From Hypsibius dujardini (lineage: Eukaryota > Tardigrada > Eutardigrada > Parachela > Hypsibiidae), in NCBI GenBank assembly GCA_001579985.1, contig LRSR01007282.1, positions 1 to 20,280 of the forward strand: DNA of 20,280 nucleotides. The letters are read 5' to 3'. This document shows, in pieces, positions 8,312-20,280 of this stretch; the stretch's first letter is position 1; each line of letters starts with the position of its first letter. A program made the position numbers and the translations under genes. The notes under the pieces were generated by a model that made no database searches, was not told the DNA's origin, and saw nothing but the letters and a program-made list of their open reading frames with translations.

Positions 8312-11300
8312 GTAAGTGACCAGCAGCGCAGAGTGATGATAATCATTGATCTCATTGTGCGGTTTCCAGTGGCAGTCAGACAGTCCAGCAGCAGTGGCCC
8401 AGTGGCCCAGTGGGTCATTAACTGCTTGCCTCTTAATGTTTACAAAGTGCAAACCTTGAGCTGCGAGAGAGAGCGAGAGACGGTCACGGCCATTTTTACT
8501 TGATATCTCATTTCTCTTTTTTTCTCAACCTACCACACCGACACTGTGTGAGTGACTTCCCAACAGCCAACAATTTTTAATAAACCATGAAATTCGCCTC
8601 AATTTAAGTCAATCAAACAATCAATCATAATTCTCCATTGATTGATTGGCTTTCTTTCCTTCAGTTGATTACTGATGGGATTATTGACTAATCTGGAAGC
8701 TGGATAACATTAAAATTGGACACATACACGATTGACACGTAGACAGCAACAGAAGGAAAAAACAGGAGCGAAAGCTACTCGTTGAAATACCAGTCAGTTG
8801 ATCAACCAATCAAGGAATCGATGAACAATCTTCAAGCCATACTTTATGTGTGTTCCAGGCGGGATCAGCTGGCGGCAGTAACGGTCTTCACGGTTGCTCC
8901 ACCGCCTTCATGGCCTTCGACACGATGAAGCACACCTCGGTGAACCTGCAGGAACTAGGATTTGCTCGGCACAACAACAGCAACCACCAACAGCACCACA
9001 ACGGAAGCTCCGGCCGGAATGACCTGAACCATGTGGCCCATTCGCCCTCCCACAACAACGCTGGTATCTGGTCATCGCCATCGCCGTCCGTCGTCGCCAA
9101 CGGCAACGGCCACCCCGATTCCGATCTGCATGACTCATGGCTGCGCGCTCGACGCGAGTCGTCAGGCAGTTCGGCGGACTCGGGATTCGCCCGGTCCGGA
9201 CCGGGCAGCTTCGACGACCAACACCACCTCTCGCTGACCATGCAGGAGCAGCAACACGGGTTGATGCACCCCTACGGGAAGATTGCCCGACCGCGGATGG
9301 ATTCTACGCAGAGTGAGGCGCTGTTCGCCGGGCTGAAGATCTCCGCGTCGTCTTCCGCGTTGCGACCCGGTTCGCCGACCCTCTCCGCGTCCGGCTCTTC
9401 CACGTCGCTGTCGTCATCCTGCTACGACCACAGCAAAGCGATGTTTCCGCTGAACCCGGTGGCGAAGGATTTTGTGCCCGCGCCGAAGAGCTGGGCGGCC
9501 ATTGCGGGAGCCGCCTATAAGGCCAAGAAGACGGGAGCGGCGGCGGCAGGTGCCTTTGGTCAGTTGAAGTCGTCTACGGCGACGGGCAGGGCGCCGGAAA
9601 TGGCCGTTCTAGCGCCGGCTGCGGGTTTCAGCTGGCCCACTAAAGGTACAGAGTTGCAGTACTGCAGACAAGAATGGGCCGAAATGAAGTGTTACCATAG
9701 CCAGTCAGACCTGGCTGAGGAGGAGATCAGATATGAAGACCAGTCATGACAGTTGGGCCCTCAATTGGATCTTGTGCCCACTAAGACGCAGAAACAACGT
9801 TTCTGTCCTGTAGATTCTGGAGATGCACGACAATCTCCACTCTATATGTTTTAATAGAGTCAGTCATGGACGTTCTCGTCAACTGGCACATGGACAGCTG
9901 GACTCAGGGGAATATAGGCAGACAGACAAGACAGTTCAGGCACGTCTATAGTCACGGCATGGACACCCTTAGCTATCTCAAGACAGTTGAGACACTGACA
10001 TGAGATAGACAGTCCGCAAGCGCAGATATTAACTTTTGACTGTGAGTTTGTGACAGATAATCTTGCGGATACACAGACACGAATTCGGAAAGTCCCGTAA
10101 ACACAGGCAGGGGCGCAGTTGACTAGAATAAGAAAGCATGCGTTCTTTTAGACAAACTGACAGGATGTCTCGCAGTCCTTTCTCGGTCATGATAATCTCT
10201 TCCGGTGCGTAATTATTACCGTCTATTTCCAGCTGCTTCTCCGGGGAAGACAACCACCACCGGCTCCATCAGCCTGAACTTGCCGGCGGCGGACTGCCCG
10301 CCCGCGAAGCTTCCCATCCCCCCAGCCACCAGCAGTTTCATTCCGGCCTTCATCCAGGCCCAACACGACCGCATCATCAGCGGCGCTTCCAAATCCCAGC
10401 CGAAATCCGATTCCGACGGATGGACCTTGATGGACGGACGTTCTTCGGCTGCAGCGCCGCTGCCGCTTAGCAAACCCGCTGCCGCGGCTGTCACCGATGA
10501 TGAAGCGCAGCAGCGGAACAAGTCCAAGTCACCGACCTTGCGAGGCGGGCGTCAGTCGCCCGAGTCGCTGGTCCAGCGACTGCGCACCGAAAACAGCTTC
10601 AATAACCCGGACTTGAAGGCGCTCGAGCTGGAACGGGCGCGTTTCTTCATCATGAAGCCGCTGAGCGAACGCGATGTCTTCGACTCGATTGTCCGGTCCG
10701 AGTGGTCGGGCACGGCGTACGGCGGGGAACTGCTGGATGAGGTGTACCAGGCGCACCACACCAAGGGACCGGTGTATCTGCTGTTTAGCGTCAACGGGAG
10801 CGGTCAGTTTTGCGGGATTGCTCACATGACGTCTCGCGTACAGCGACATGCCAACATTTGGGAAGCTCAGCGCAATAACGGAAAATTTAAAGTGAAGTGG
10901 GACTTTGTGAAAGGTACAAAAACTTGCGTGTGAATCAGACCGTTTGGGGATATGTGTCGTTAATTGGTTCAATGTCTTCCTGCCGATCGATCTGTCTGAT
11001 TTCTATCGGTCCATCAGTCTGTCACTCTGTCTGGAAGATTGTCTGTCTGTCTGCCTGTCTGTTTATCTGCCTGTCTGTTTATCTGCCTGTCTGTTTATCT
11101 GTCTGTTTATCTGCCTATTCGTTTGTCTGATCGTCAATCAGTCTGCCTTCACCTTCGCGCTACCGAGCCATGTGGTACCCTGCCTGTCGCTTGGTCCCTT
11201 CTCTGCCTTCACATTCGCGCTGCCGAGCCGTGTGGTACCCTGCCTGTCGCTTGGTCCCTTGTCTGCCTTCACATTCGCGCTGCCGAGCCGTGTGGTACCC

Positions 11301-12034
11301 TGCCTGTCGCTAGGTCCCTTGTCTGTCTTCCTCACAATTTGCCATTTTGTCAGTTTCATCTTAGCTTGGTTTGTCTGTCTGTTTGTCTGTCAGGCAAAAA
11401 ACAACTTGATTGTTTGACATCGTCTTCCTGTCCACCTGCCTGGTGCCTGTCTGTCCGCCTGCATTTCTAACGATGTGGTTTGCCTGTATTAATATCTACT
11501 CTTGATTTTCGATTGTGCGTCTGCTTTTCTCACCCCTGATGTGAACTGAGAAACCTAGCCACGTCTGTCTGCTGGTGTGCTGTCTGTGTCTACCGTGCTT
11601 CCTCGGGGCTCGGTTCCCATTATTACCGCAAAACCTCTTGACCGTTGAGGAAGTAGTCAACACCGCTCTTGAAAACATGCTGGCCGTTGCTGTTCCCGAC
11701 ACACACAAGTGCCATCTCGATGTTTTCGCTGTCATTTGATTTTATACCTTAACAACAAACACTGTATCGGCTGTTTTCTTCTCCTCCGTCCGTAGACGTA
11801 CCGAACGCTGCGCTGCGCCACATCAACATCGACGCACGCGGCAGCAAGCCCGTGACCAACTGCCGGGACGCAACGGAAATGTCCCCGGTCGAGGCGGTGA
11901 AGGTGGTGAAGATCATTCAGGCCCACGAGTCCGTGAGCAATGTCCTCGAGAGCTACGTCAAGGACAGCCATAATAAGGATCGTCGCGGCGGCGGGAAGCG
12001 TGGCGGTGGTGGAGGAGGCGGTGCAAAACGCTAG
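8282..12034 (+). CDS. ythdf: YTHDF-family N6-methyladenosine reader
   Basis: Family role: cytoplasmic protein that binds m6A in mRNA through a C-terminal YTH domain and affects stability or translation. Coding exons: 8282-8311, 8859-9645, 10233-10913, 11796-12034; phases agree and give 578 residues, like vertebrate YTHDFs. The first roughly 380 residues are low complexity: a His/Asn/Gln-rich patch (48-58), many Ser/Gly, and SWAAIAG (about 221), matching the SWADIA motif of YTHDF2. The YTH domain runs from about 395 to 550 and contains GPVYLLFSVNGSG, FCGIAHM, FVKDVPN, LRHI and KPVTNCRD. Cage residues: W430 (SEWSGT) and W482 (NIWEAQ) are present. The third position, Trp in known YTHDFs, is N487, and the Cys after the first cage Trp is Ser. 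The tail is Arg/Gly-rich (about 563-578). Intron 2 has no separate coding content. Confidence 0.96.
8312..8858 (+). other. YTHDF intron 1
   Basis: Starts GTAAGT after a ten-codon first exon (MSFSSWTRSN) and ends GTGTTCCAG. It contains facing AATCAATC / GATTGATT tracts (about 8610-8650) able to pair, and an AATAAA (8579-8584) with no apparent role. Nothing coding was seen. Confidence 0.7.
9646..10232 (+). other. YTHDF intron 2, in-frame for its first 104 nt
   Basis: Donor AAAG|GTACAG, acceptor TCTATTTCCAG. If retained, the reading frame runs 34 more codons to a TGA at 9747-9749, giving a protein of about 306 residues with the low-complexity region and no YTH domain. It also contains an 8-bp hairpin, CTATCTCA (9973-9980) with TGAGATAG (10001-10008). 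Confidence 0.7.
11038..11125 (+). repeat. CTGT/CTGC microsatellite, YTHDF intron 3
   Basis: TCTG/CCTG/TTTATCTG runs on the sense strand within the intron that splits the YTH domain after FVK. A second smaller patch lies at about 11370-11390. Confidence 0.85.
11142..11321 (+). repeat. 60-bp minisatellite, three copies, YTHDF intron 3
   Basis: Units 11142-11201, 11202-11261 and 11262-11321 have an exact 60-bp period, with only a handful of substitutions between copies (for example CTACC/CTGCC and AGCCAT/AGCCGT). Each contains TGGTACCCTGCCTGTCGCT. Because 60 is divisible by 3, several frames stay open through the array, but no coding function is suggested. Confidence 0.95.
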
Positions 12035-12482
12035 ATGGAATGCTTCGATTGTGACGGGGATTTTCGGTATACGTGCTACCACAGTACTTACTGTGTGACA
12101 GTAATTCCAGAAAGGGGTGCGAAATGAGGTTCGATGAGAGATGTCACGTCACATGCTTCTTCTATGTTCCGGGGGCGAGTAATTTTTCCAACTGGAGTTC
12201 CTTCTTCTTTTCCTCATTTTTTTTTGTATTTGCGCCATCGATCTTTTTTTAACTGAGTTTTTTTTCTCAAGTGTGTGCGTATGTTTGTACAGTGAGTATG
12301 TGTATGTTTTGAAAGCCAGGTTTTGCGGATTATTTGTCGCTCCAAAATGAAAATGTGGGGAAGCAAAACCATAAAAAATTTCGACATTTGCGATAAATGA
12401 TTGATAGCAAAAACATAGCAAAACTGAGTCCTTGGTTTTAGTGCAGTCCCGGTTTTTTACCGTTTCTCTGCCTGCCTGCCTA

Positions 12483-12548
<66 letters not shown>

Positions 12549-14011
12549 TGTCAGTCAGTCAGTCTGCCTGAGTTCTTCTGCATTGACTTTCTGTTTGTCT
12601 GCCTGCCTGCCTGTGTGTCTGTGTCTGTTTCTTTGTCTGTCTGTCTATCTGTCTGTTTGTTTAATTGTCTGTCTATTTCTCTGTCTGACTGTCTGACTGC
12701 CTGCCTGCCTGCCTGTCTGCTTGTCTGTCAGTCAGTCAGTCAGTCTGCCTAATTTCTTCTGCGTTGACTTTCACAGGTATTTTTTCCTCCAGACACCGTA
12801 ACCGATTAAAATTTTCAGTTTGAGAATCGGTCAAGGCGAACGAGCCGTGTAATACTGCGGGATGTTTACAAAAACACTCTAACTTTACTACATTAATACC
12901 ACACTCCTAGTTACATATCCTGACGTGAAGCTATTAGGTCTAATCTCCCCATACAGAGCATAAAAGCTGTAAACTAAACCAAGTCGTTAAATTTATGCCC
13001 AGTGTGTTGCACGATAGATAACGACGCCCTGCCGCATCCCATATACGACTGTACGATACTAGTGCACAACAGGCAGGACTCCTTCGCCAACACTACACGA
13101 CCCGTGATTAATCTCACAAACCTTAATCACTCCATATACAATATACATGTATATTATTATTATTGTAAATTTGGTAGAGGAAAGTAGTGTTGCAAGGGAA
13201 GGAATGTGCTGGCCGGCGCCCAGCAATCAATCAGAGCGGGTGTGGCGTACCGCCGAGCGCGCCAATGAGGATGCGTCCCCTGTATGACTCGTGACACGGA
13301 GAGAGCGTTTATCTCGTGTTGTGTGTGGTTTCAAAACCAAGGCACAGGCAGACCAAAATAGGGAAATCGCTCAACTCATCCGCATTCATATTTGATACTT
13401 CTCGTGCGACTGCATTTGAGCGATCTCCCTCACTCAGGAATTTATGATCAGGTTAAGCCGTTAAAGTGATTCAACACCAGGCAGACAACATAGAGAGAAG
13501 CGAAAGAGACGAGAGAGAGAGAGAGACCAGACCAGTCATACTACACGACACGGCGAGTGAGTGCGGCGAGACGAAGAGCATTTTTGGCTGAGAGCGAGAG
13601 AAAGATCATCTCTCATCGTGAGACGAAAGAGGCAGCGTGAATGACAGAGGCCAATGCCAAAAATCCTCTTCTCCTTGCGGTATTTCGGCACGCGTTAAAA
13701 AAAGTCGAAAGATTTCCACGACAAGTGACGGCTTTGTTTTGCTGTTCATTCCCACGGATTTGTCCTTGGAATAAGCGTTATTTTTATTAAATATCCCCGT
13801 CTCAACATGACGCTGGCGGATTATTATTAGTAAAGTATTTTCTTCAAGTGCAAACCACATTGGAATATTTTATTATTACGCTGGATTATTTTTTCGACAT
13901 ATTTTCGAACGGAGAGAGAGCTTGGTGATTTTATTTATTTTTCTCTGTGCGAACGTGGATTTAACTTTTTTATTTTGACTCGCTGCGGCAGCGAGGGTGA
14001 GAGGGGAAAAA
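12035..14011. other. Intergenic spacer between YTHDF and SCRIB
   Basis: The first part is presumably YTHDF 3' UTR; no canonical AATAAA was found nearby, and ATTAAA at 12805-12810 is the closest variant seen. It holds CCTG/CTGT arrays (12469-12750). The block of about 12840-13170 differs in texture, lacks the tetranucleotides common elsewhere and ends in ATT/TAT repeats; it may be an interspersed repeat, unidentified. The final 800 bp (GC-rich 13200-13290, GA-rich 13500-13600) likely holds the SCRIB promoter and 5' UTR. Confidence 0.45.
12469..12750 (+). repeat. (CCTG)16 array followed by CTGT/CAGT repeats
   Basis: Sixteen uninterrupted CCTG units span 12483-12546, preceded by a broken stretch and followed by two TCAGTCAGTC motifs (12549-12560 and 12727-12742), each ending in a TCTGCCT-A/GA-TTTCTTCTGC-type sequence with GTTGACTTTC or ATTGACTTTC. 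The repeated flank suggests a duplication about 178 bp apart within the array. Confidence 0.9.
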
Positions 14012-16312
<2,301 letters not shown>

Positions 16313-17135
16313 TAATTCGTGTAGAGAAGCAATTACGATCCCTTGATTGATGTATTGATTGATGGATTGATTGATCGGTTGATTTACTAGTTGGTTGATT
16401 CGTTTGTAAAGCATGTTTTTTATTGGCCTTCTTGGCGAATTATGTGAGATTGCCTTAACAATGTAATTTTGATCAATGGGTAAATGGGAGGGGTCAATTT
16501 AGAAATTTCTCAGCAACTCCTGGCATATTTTGAAGCATTTAATATTGAAAGCACCTGTCAAGCGCTTGATTGGTCGATTGAAGCCGATTCGTCGCCCGGT
16601 CTCCGTTTTATCCGCGGAACCAGGCTCGTTCTTCTCCGGCCGGCTAGCAACTTCCCTGCTCAGTCCCTCACCTGCGAAATTTTTTTACCGTTCACGCAAT
16701 TCGGTAAGACATAAACTTAAAATTGCACCGGCGGACGGGGAGAAAATCAATACTGTTTAAAGAAGTCTTCTCCTCGTCTGCGACGTGTGCCGGCTGTTCG
16801 CGCATGCCTCGACAACTTCAACTTCAGCTTTCAACACACACAAAAGGACGAGATATCACACAAAAGAGATGATTTGCTAAAAGAGCAAGGAGTTACCATC
16901 AGCGAAAAAAGGGACGTATTTCTTCCGTCAATCTGCGCGCTTCCTCTTGTGTGTCTGCCTCTGTGGAGACGCCGCGGACTGGTCCCGCCCATCGCTATAG
17001 TAGTGCAGTGTTGCTTAAATAACGTGTTTGAATTGAAATAGAATATTAAGTAAATGTGCAATTTACGGGCAAAATTAATATGAATAAAAAGCTTAGTTTA
17101 TTTAAAAACCAGATTTTCAACAAGGGCATTTATTT

Positions 17136-17522
17136 AAAATTAGATTTTAAATATAATATCCTGATACCTAAATTCAGCTTAGTCATTTTGAATAAAAACT
17201 TGTTTTTGCCCCAATATTGATTTATATTTTGTGACTAAATAAAAAAACAGATTTAATTTAAAAGAAAAGCCGTTTTTTCAGCCATTTAAATATATTTTAA
17301 ATATATATAAATTTAAATTACCCTATTACTATTTGTTAAAATTAGATTTTAATTAAAATGTACTAATATCTAAAATCAGTTTAGTGATTATAAATAAAAG
17401 TTTGTTTTCGAATATTGATTTATATTTTTATGAATAGACAATTATTTTATTTGAAAGAAAAGCCGTTCTTTTAGTCATTTAAAATCTTTAAATATATATT
17501 TAAATTACACTTCCCTATTACT
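17136..17522. repeat. Diverged AT-rich tandem duplication, unit about 190-200 bp
   Basis: Copy 1 (17136-17330) and copy 2 (17338-17522) share in order: AAAATTAGATTTTAA, CTAAAATCAGTTTAG or similar, AATAAAA-TTGTTTT, AATATTGATTTATATTTT, GAAAGAAAAGCCGTT, GTCATTTAAA or CCATTTAAA, and CCCTATTACT. The spacing of matching blocks is 192-202 bp. It resembles two satellite-like monomers. Confidence 0.8.
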
Positions 17523-17695
17523 GCACGTGCCTGCATCATGCAGCCTGCTCTACATGATAACCCGGAGCCGGAGTTAGTTCCACGTGCACGGATGAGAAGA
17601 CATTTGAGGGGGCGCGGGCGTGAGGCAGGAAGACGAAAGTGACGCTGCGGGCGGAAGTTAAAACGGGATAGCAGCCGGTACACCATGCACCATGT

Positions 17696-17875
17696 CGTCG
17701 GTCGGTCGGTCAAGCGGTCGGTTGGTTGGTCGGTCGGTCGGTCAGTTGGTTGGTTGGTTGGTCGGTCGGTCGAGCGGTTGGTCGGTTGGTCGGTTGGTTG
17801 GTTGGTCGGTCGGTTGGTCGGTCGGTCGGTCGGTCGGTCGTTAGGCTGATTGATTGATTGGTGGGTTGGTTGGTT
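17696..17875. repeat. GGTC/GGTT tetranucleotide array
   Basis: Mixed GGTC and GGTT units with a few AGCG and CAGT interruptions, running into TTGATTGATTGGTGGGTTGGTTGG. The two unit types are intermingled, suggesting an old GGTC array with C-to-T changes spread by slippage. Confidence 0.92.
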
Positions 17876-18566
17876 GGTACATTAATGAGTGCCAGTCGTT
17901 CAGTCGTTCAGTGCATGATGCTGCAGGACGGGATGGAAGAGAAAGAAACGAACGAGAGATCTTCTTTTTCGTGTCACATATCACGGCGGTCGTCTTGCAC
18001 CCACAAATCACGTTTTGCGGCGCGTGCCTCCTTCACGATTGACACTCGCCCCAAGTGTTGTTTAAATGCGTATTTTATAATTAAAAAATTGTTTGTGTTG
18101 CGTGTTTTACTGGTCGAAAACACTTCTGATTTTAAATGGTAAAAATGTTTAAATGCTATTTTTCTTCTGATTTAAGATCACAGAATGAATTGAATGAATG
18201 TCAAAAATTGTTTGTTTATTAGAGGCGTAAGCATTTTGTTGTTAAGTACTGGAATCTTGTATTTGATTTTTGATTAGTAAATATTTTTTCAAGAACATTT
18301 TTAGTTCATTTTCTCAAACTGGAAATCAGTTATGCGACGATGGTTTGTTTTAATACTCTTTGTAGCTCTGTTTTTCTGTTAATGACCATATATTTTATTT
18401 TACATGAAATAATAATACTTGGTGGTGAATTAAATTTTAATTTTAAATCTTGCTTTATTTATTTACATTCCCACACGTTTAATATTTTAATCAACGTTAC
18501 TTGCCCGCAACACTTTAAGACGAAATCGCGACATTTCGGATTAGACAGTTTTGAGCACACCAAACG

Positions 18567-18660
18567 CAGTCATCATTAAGGTTCTTCCCTTTGTTCAATG
18601 TACACTGCACATGAAACACAGTCATCATGAAGGTTCTTCCCTTTGCTTAATGTACACTGT
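18567..18660. repeat. 52-bp direct tandem duplication
   Basis: CAGTCATCATTAAGGTTC... (from 18567) is repeated with few changes from 18619 (CAGTCATCATGAAGGTTC...). Both copies contain GGTTCTTCCCTTTG and end AATGTACACTG. Function unknown. Confidence 0.93.
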
Positions 18661-19409
18661 ATATCCTTTCCGGTAGTTCCTTTTCCACGTTCCCTAATAC
18701 TCTTTCCGGGGTAACTGGCCCCGTTTCCCGATCAGGAAGTGTGCTGCCGGCGTGCCTGTATACCAGTTTACATATACTACTCTATACGGTACCCGGGGAA
18801 TTGGAATTGGGATTGGGATCGATTAGAGTTTTTTTTACTGCTGCCGAGGATTAGGAGTCGTATCGTGTCGTCTCCCCCCGGAAAGGTGTTGTTCACTTGG
18901 CGTTGGAGGTGCTACAGCCTGCTGTCTATCTCTCCCTCGAGGGGGGATGAACGGAACAGGAACATGATCGCTTTAATGGCCGGCGGATGTGTGAGCTGCA
19001 GGGCAGAGGATGGGGGAGAGAGTGTGTTTTCACTCAGCTCCCGGTTGAAGGTCATGAGGAAATGTAGACCGTTTTGAGGTTTTTAGGCGCGCTCTCGCTG
19101 TTGTCTGCTTTTGTGTGGTCCGCGTCGCTACACAATAATAACGGTAGAGTACGTCTGTGTTAAGGCACTTTAGTCGATTGAAGCCGAATGTGCGATGCGC
19201 GAGTCTTTCACATATTCGGAAGAAAGGATTTTTCGGAGGATTGCCTTTTTGAGTGGCCTGGGAGGCGGAAAAAACGCTACATTTGTGTGTATACCTTCTC
19301 TTTGTGGGAACACACTTGCTTCATTATGCCCCCCTCCCTATTGCCAGCGTGAAAACTGTATTATAATGGCAATAATATTGAATTTATCGATGCATTATTT
19401 ACATTTTGT

Positions 19410-19750
19410 ACTGTCTGTCGGCTTCTTTGTCTGTATCGTGGTCCGTCTGTCTGTGTATAACGCTGTGCTTGTCTATATGTCTGCCTCGTTCTTTGCCTAT
19501 ATTTGTCTCTGTACGAATGCTCGCTGCGTTCCTTGTCTGTTTGTATTTTTGCTTTCTGCTTGTCTGCCTGCCTGTCTTGTCTGTCTGTCGATCGGTCTTT
19601 CTTGTCGTCTTCCTTTTGGTCGGTCGGTCTGTCTTCTGTATGTGCGTCGTGCTCTGCGTCTATCTGTCTGCCTGCGTTTCGATTTGTCTGTGTGTATGTC
19701 TGTGTGTCTGGCTGTTTGTCTCTGTCTCACTCTGTGTCTCTGCATGTCTA
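19410..19750 (+). repeat. Degenerate CTGT-rich region, SCRIB intron 3
   Basis: Loose TCTG/CCTG/TCGG repeats over about 340 bp. Long open frames on both strands arise because the repeat unit rarely makes stops. Confidence 0.8.
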
Positions 19751-20280
19751 TAAATCGAGCTAAGTGGTTTACGCAACAAGCATTAATTATCTTTTCATGC
19801 CTTTTCGCGCACACACAAAGTCGTCTGGTCGTGGACGCGCACGGACAGTCTCCTTCCCATCCCACACACGTGTGTGCGCGTCTCGTCTGGGAATCTGTCA
19901 GCGTGGCAACCCCTCGAAACAACCCCGCCATCCAAAAGAGTCGTCGATTCAGCATACATTCAAGCGCGTCTGCGGTCTCGCGGGCAACATTCCGCTAGAC
20001 ACGACAGCTGCGGGTCACGGATTGCGCGTTTTCCCTCCTAATCGCAACTCTCTGCGGAGGAATCGATCAGTGCAGTGCAGCAGATCGCAGACGGAGCTTG
20101 CGACGCCGCTGGCAGCAGGCAAACATCTCCGGGGTTTCTTTGAGGAGGAGGAAGTACACTTCATTATGGATTTTGTGTGGTTGGTTGGAGAAAGAGTAGT
20201 GATGACGGGACGCGATGGCAGGATCTCTCAAGTCTGTGTCTGTCTGTGTCTGTCTGTGTCTTTGAGTGACGATATTAGAT

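Noticed and set aside
7195-8595. Shared 15-mer TAATAAACCATGAAA at 7195 and 8578
   Set aside because: Flanks on both sides do not align beyond a few bases, so it may be chance or AT-rich bias; not enough to call a repeat.
11142-11321. Regular repeats that might be a CRISPR array
   Set aside because: Units are contiguous tandem copies with no unique spacers, in an animal intron.
13002-13187. 61-codon open frame in the YTHDF-SCRIB spacer
   Set aside because: No match to a known family; the ending is a translation of ATT/TAT repeats.
16484-16760. Two overlapping plus-strand frames after SCRIB exon 3, one ending at a GTAAG
   Set aside because: Neither resembles a leucine-rich repeat, and the frame expected after the phase-1 donor at 16305 is not continued.
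18739-19077. 112-codon open frame in SCRIB intron 3
   Set aside because: It starts at GTG, shows no family motif and has no splice context or neighbouring exon evidence.

Overview
The window is nuclear DNA of an animal. Its genes are split by GT-AG introns, and every recognisable protein is a conserved metazoan one. Introns and spacers are full of tetranucleotide microsatellites (CTGT/CTGC, CCTG, GGTC/GGTT, TTGATTGA). Intron sizes, gene density and the degree of protein divergence suggest a compact invertebrate genome. A tardigrade or another ecdysozoan/lophotrochozoan would fit, but the sequence alone does not settle the phylum. There is nothing bacterial, viral or CRISPR-like here.

Layout: (1) 1-229, minus strand: the first coding exon and part of the second of a U2SURP/SR140 homologue (U2 snRNP-associated splicing protein), running off the left edge. 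(2) 230-1262: a divergent intergenic region, probably a shared promoter. It holds a hairpin cluster and a degenerate array with a period of about 21.5 bp. (3) 1263-6803, plus: a complete COQ8 (ADCK3-type atypical kinase of coenzyme Q biosynthesis), modelled as 15 coding exons and about 720 residues. (4) 6804-8233: a spacer with two imperfect inverted repeats, a (CA)16 tract and a probable YTHDF 5' UTR exon. (5) 8282-12034, plus: a complete YTHDF-family m6A reader, 4 coding exons, 578 residues. (6) 12035-14011: a spacer with a (CCTG)16 array. (7) 14012-16304, plus: the first three coding exons of a Scribble-type LAP protein, followed by an intron of at least 3.9 kb that fills the rest of the window and contains several tandem duplications and microsatellites.

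The four genes do not form a pathway. They act in pre-mRNA splicing, ubiquinone synthesis, m6A reading and epithelial polarity. I found no new multi-gene system. The points most worth checking are inside known genes: a YTHDF whose third aromatic-cage tryptophan is Asn, a COQ8 model that needs a 31-nt intron, a possible duplicated N-terminal exon in COQ8, and the 21-22 bp periodic array between U2SURP and COQ8. Exon boundaries were set by hand from splice dinucleotides, reading phase and remembered family sequences. COQ8 exons 5 and 7 are the least certain.
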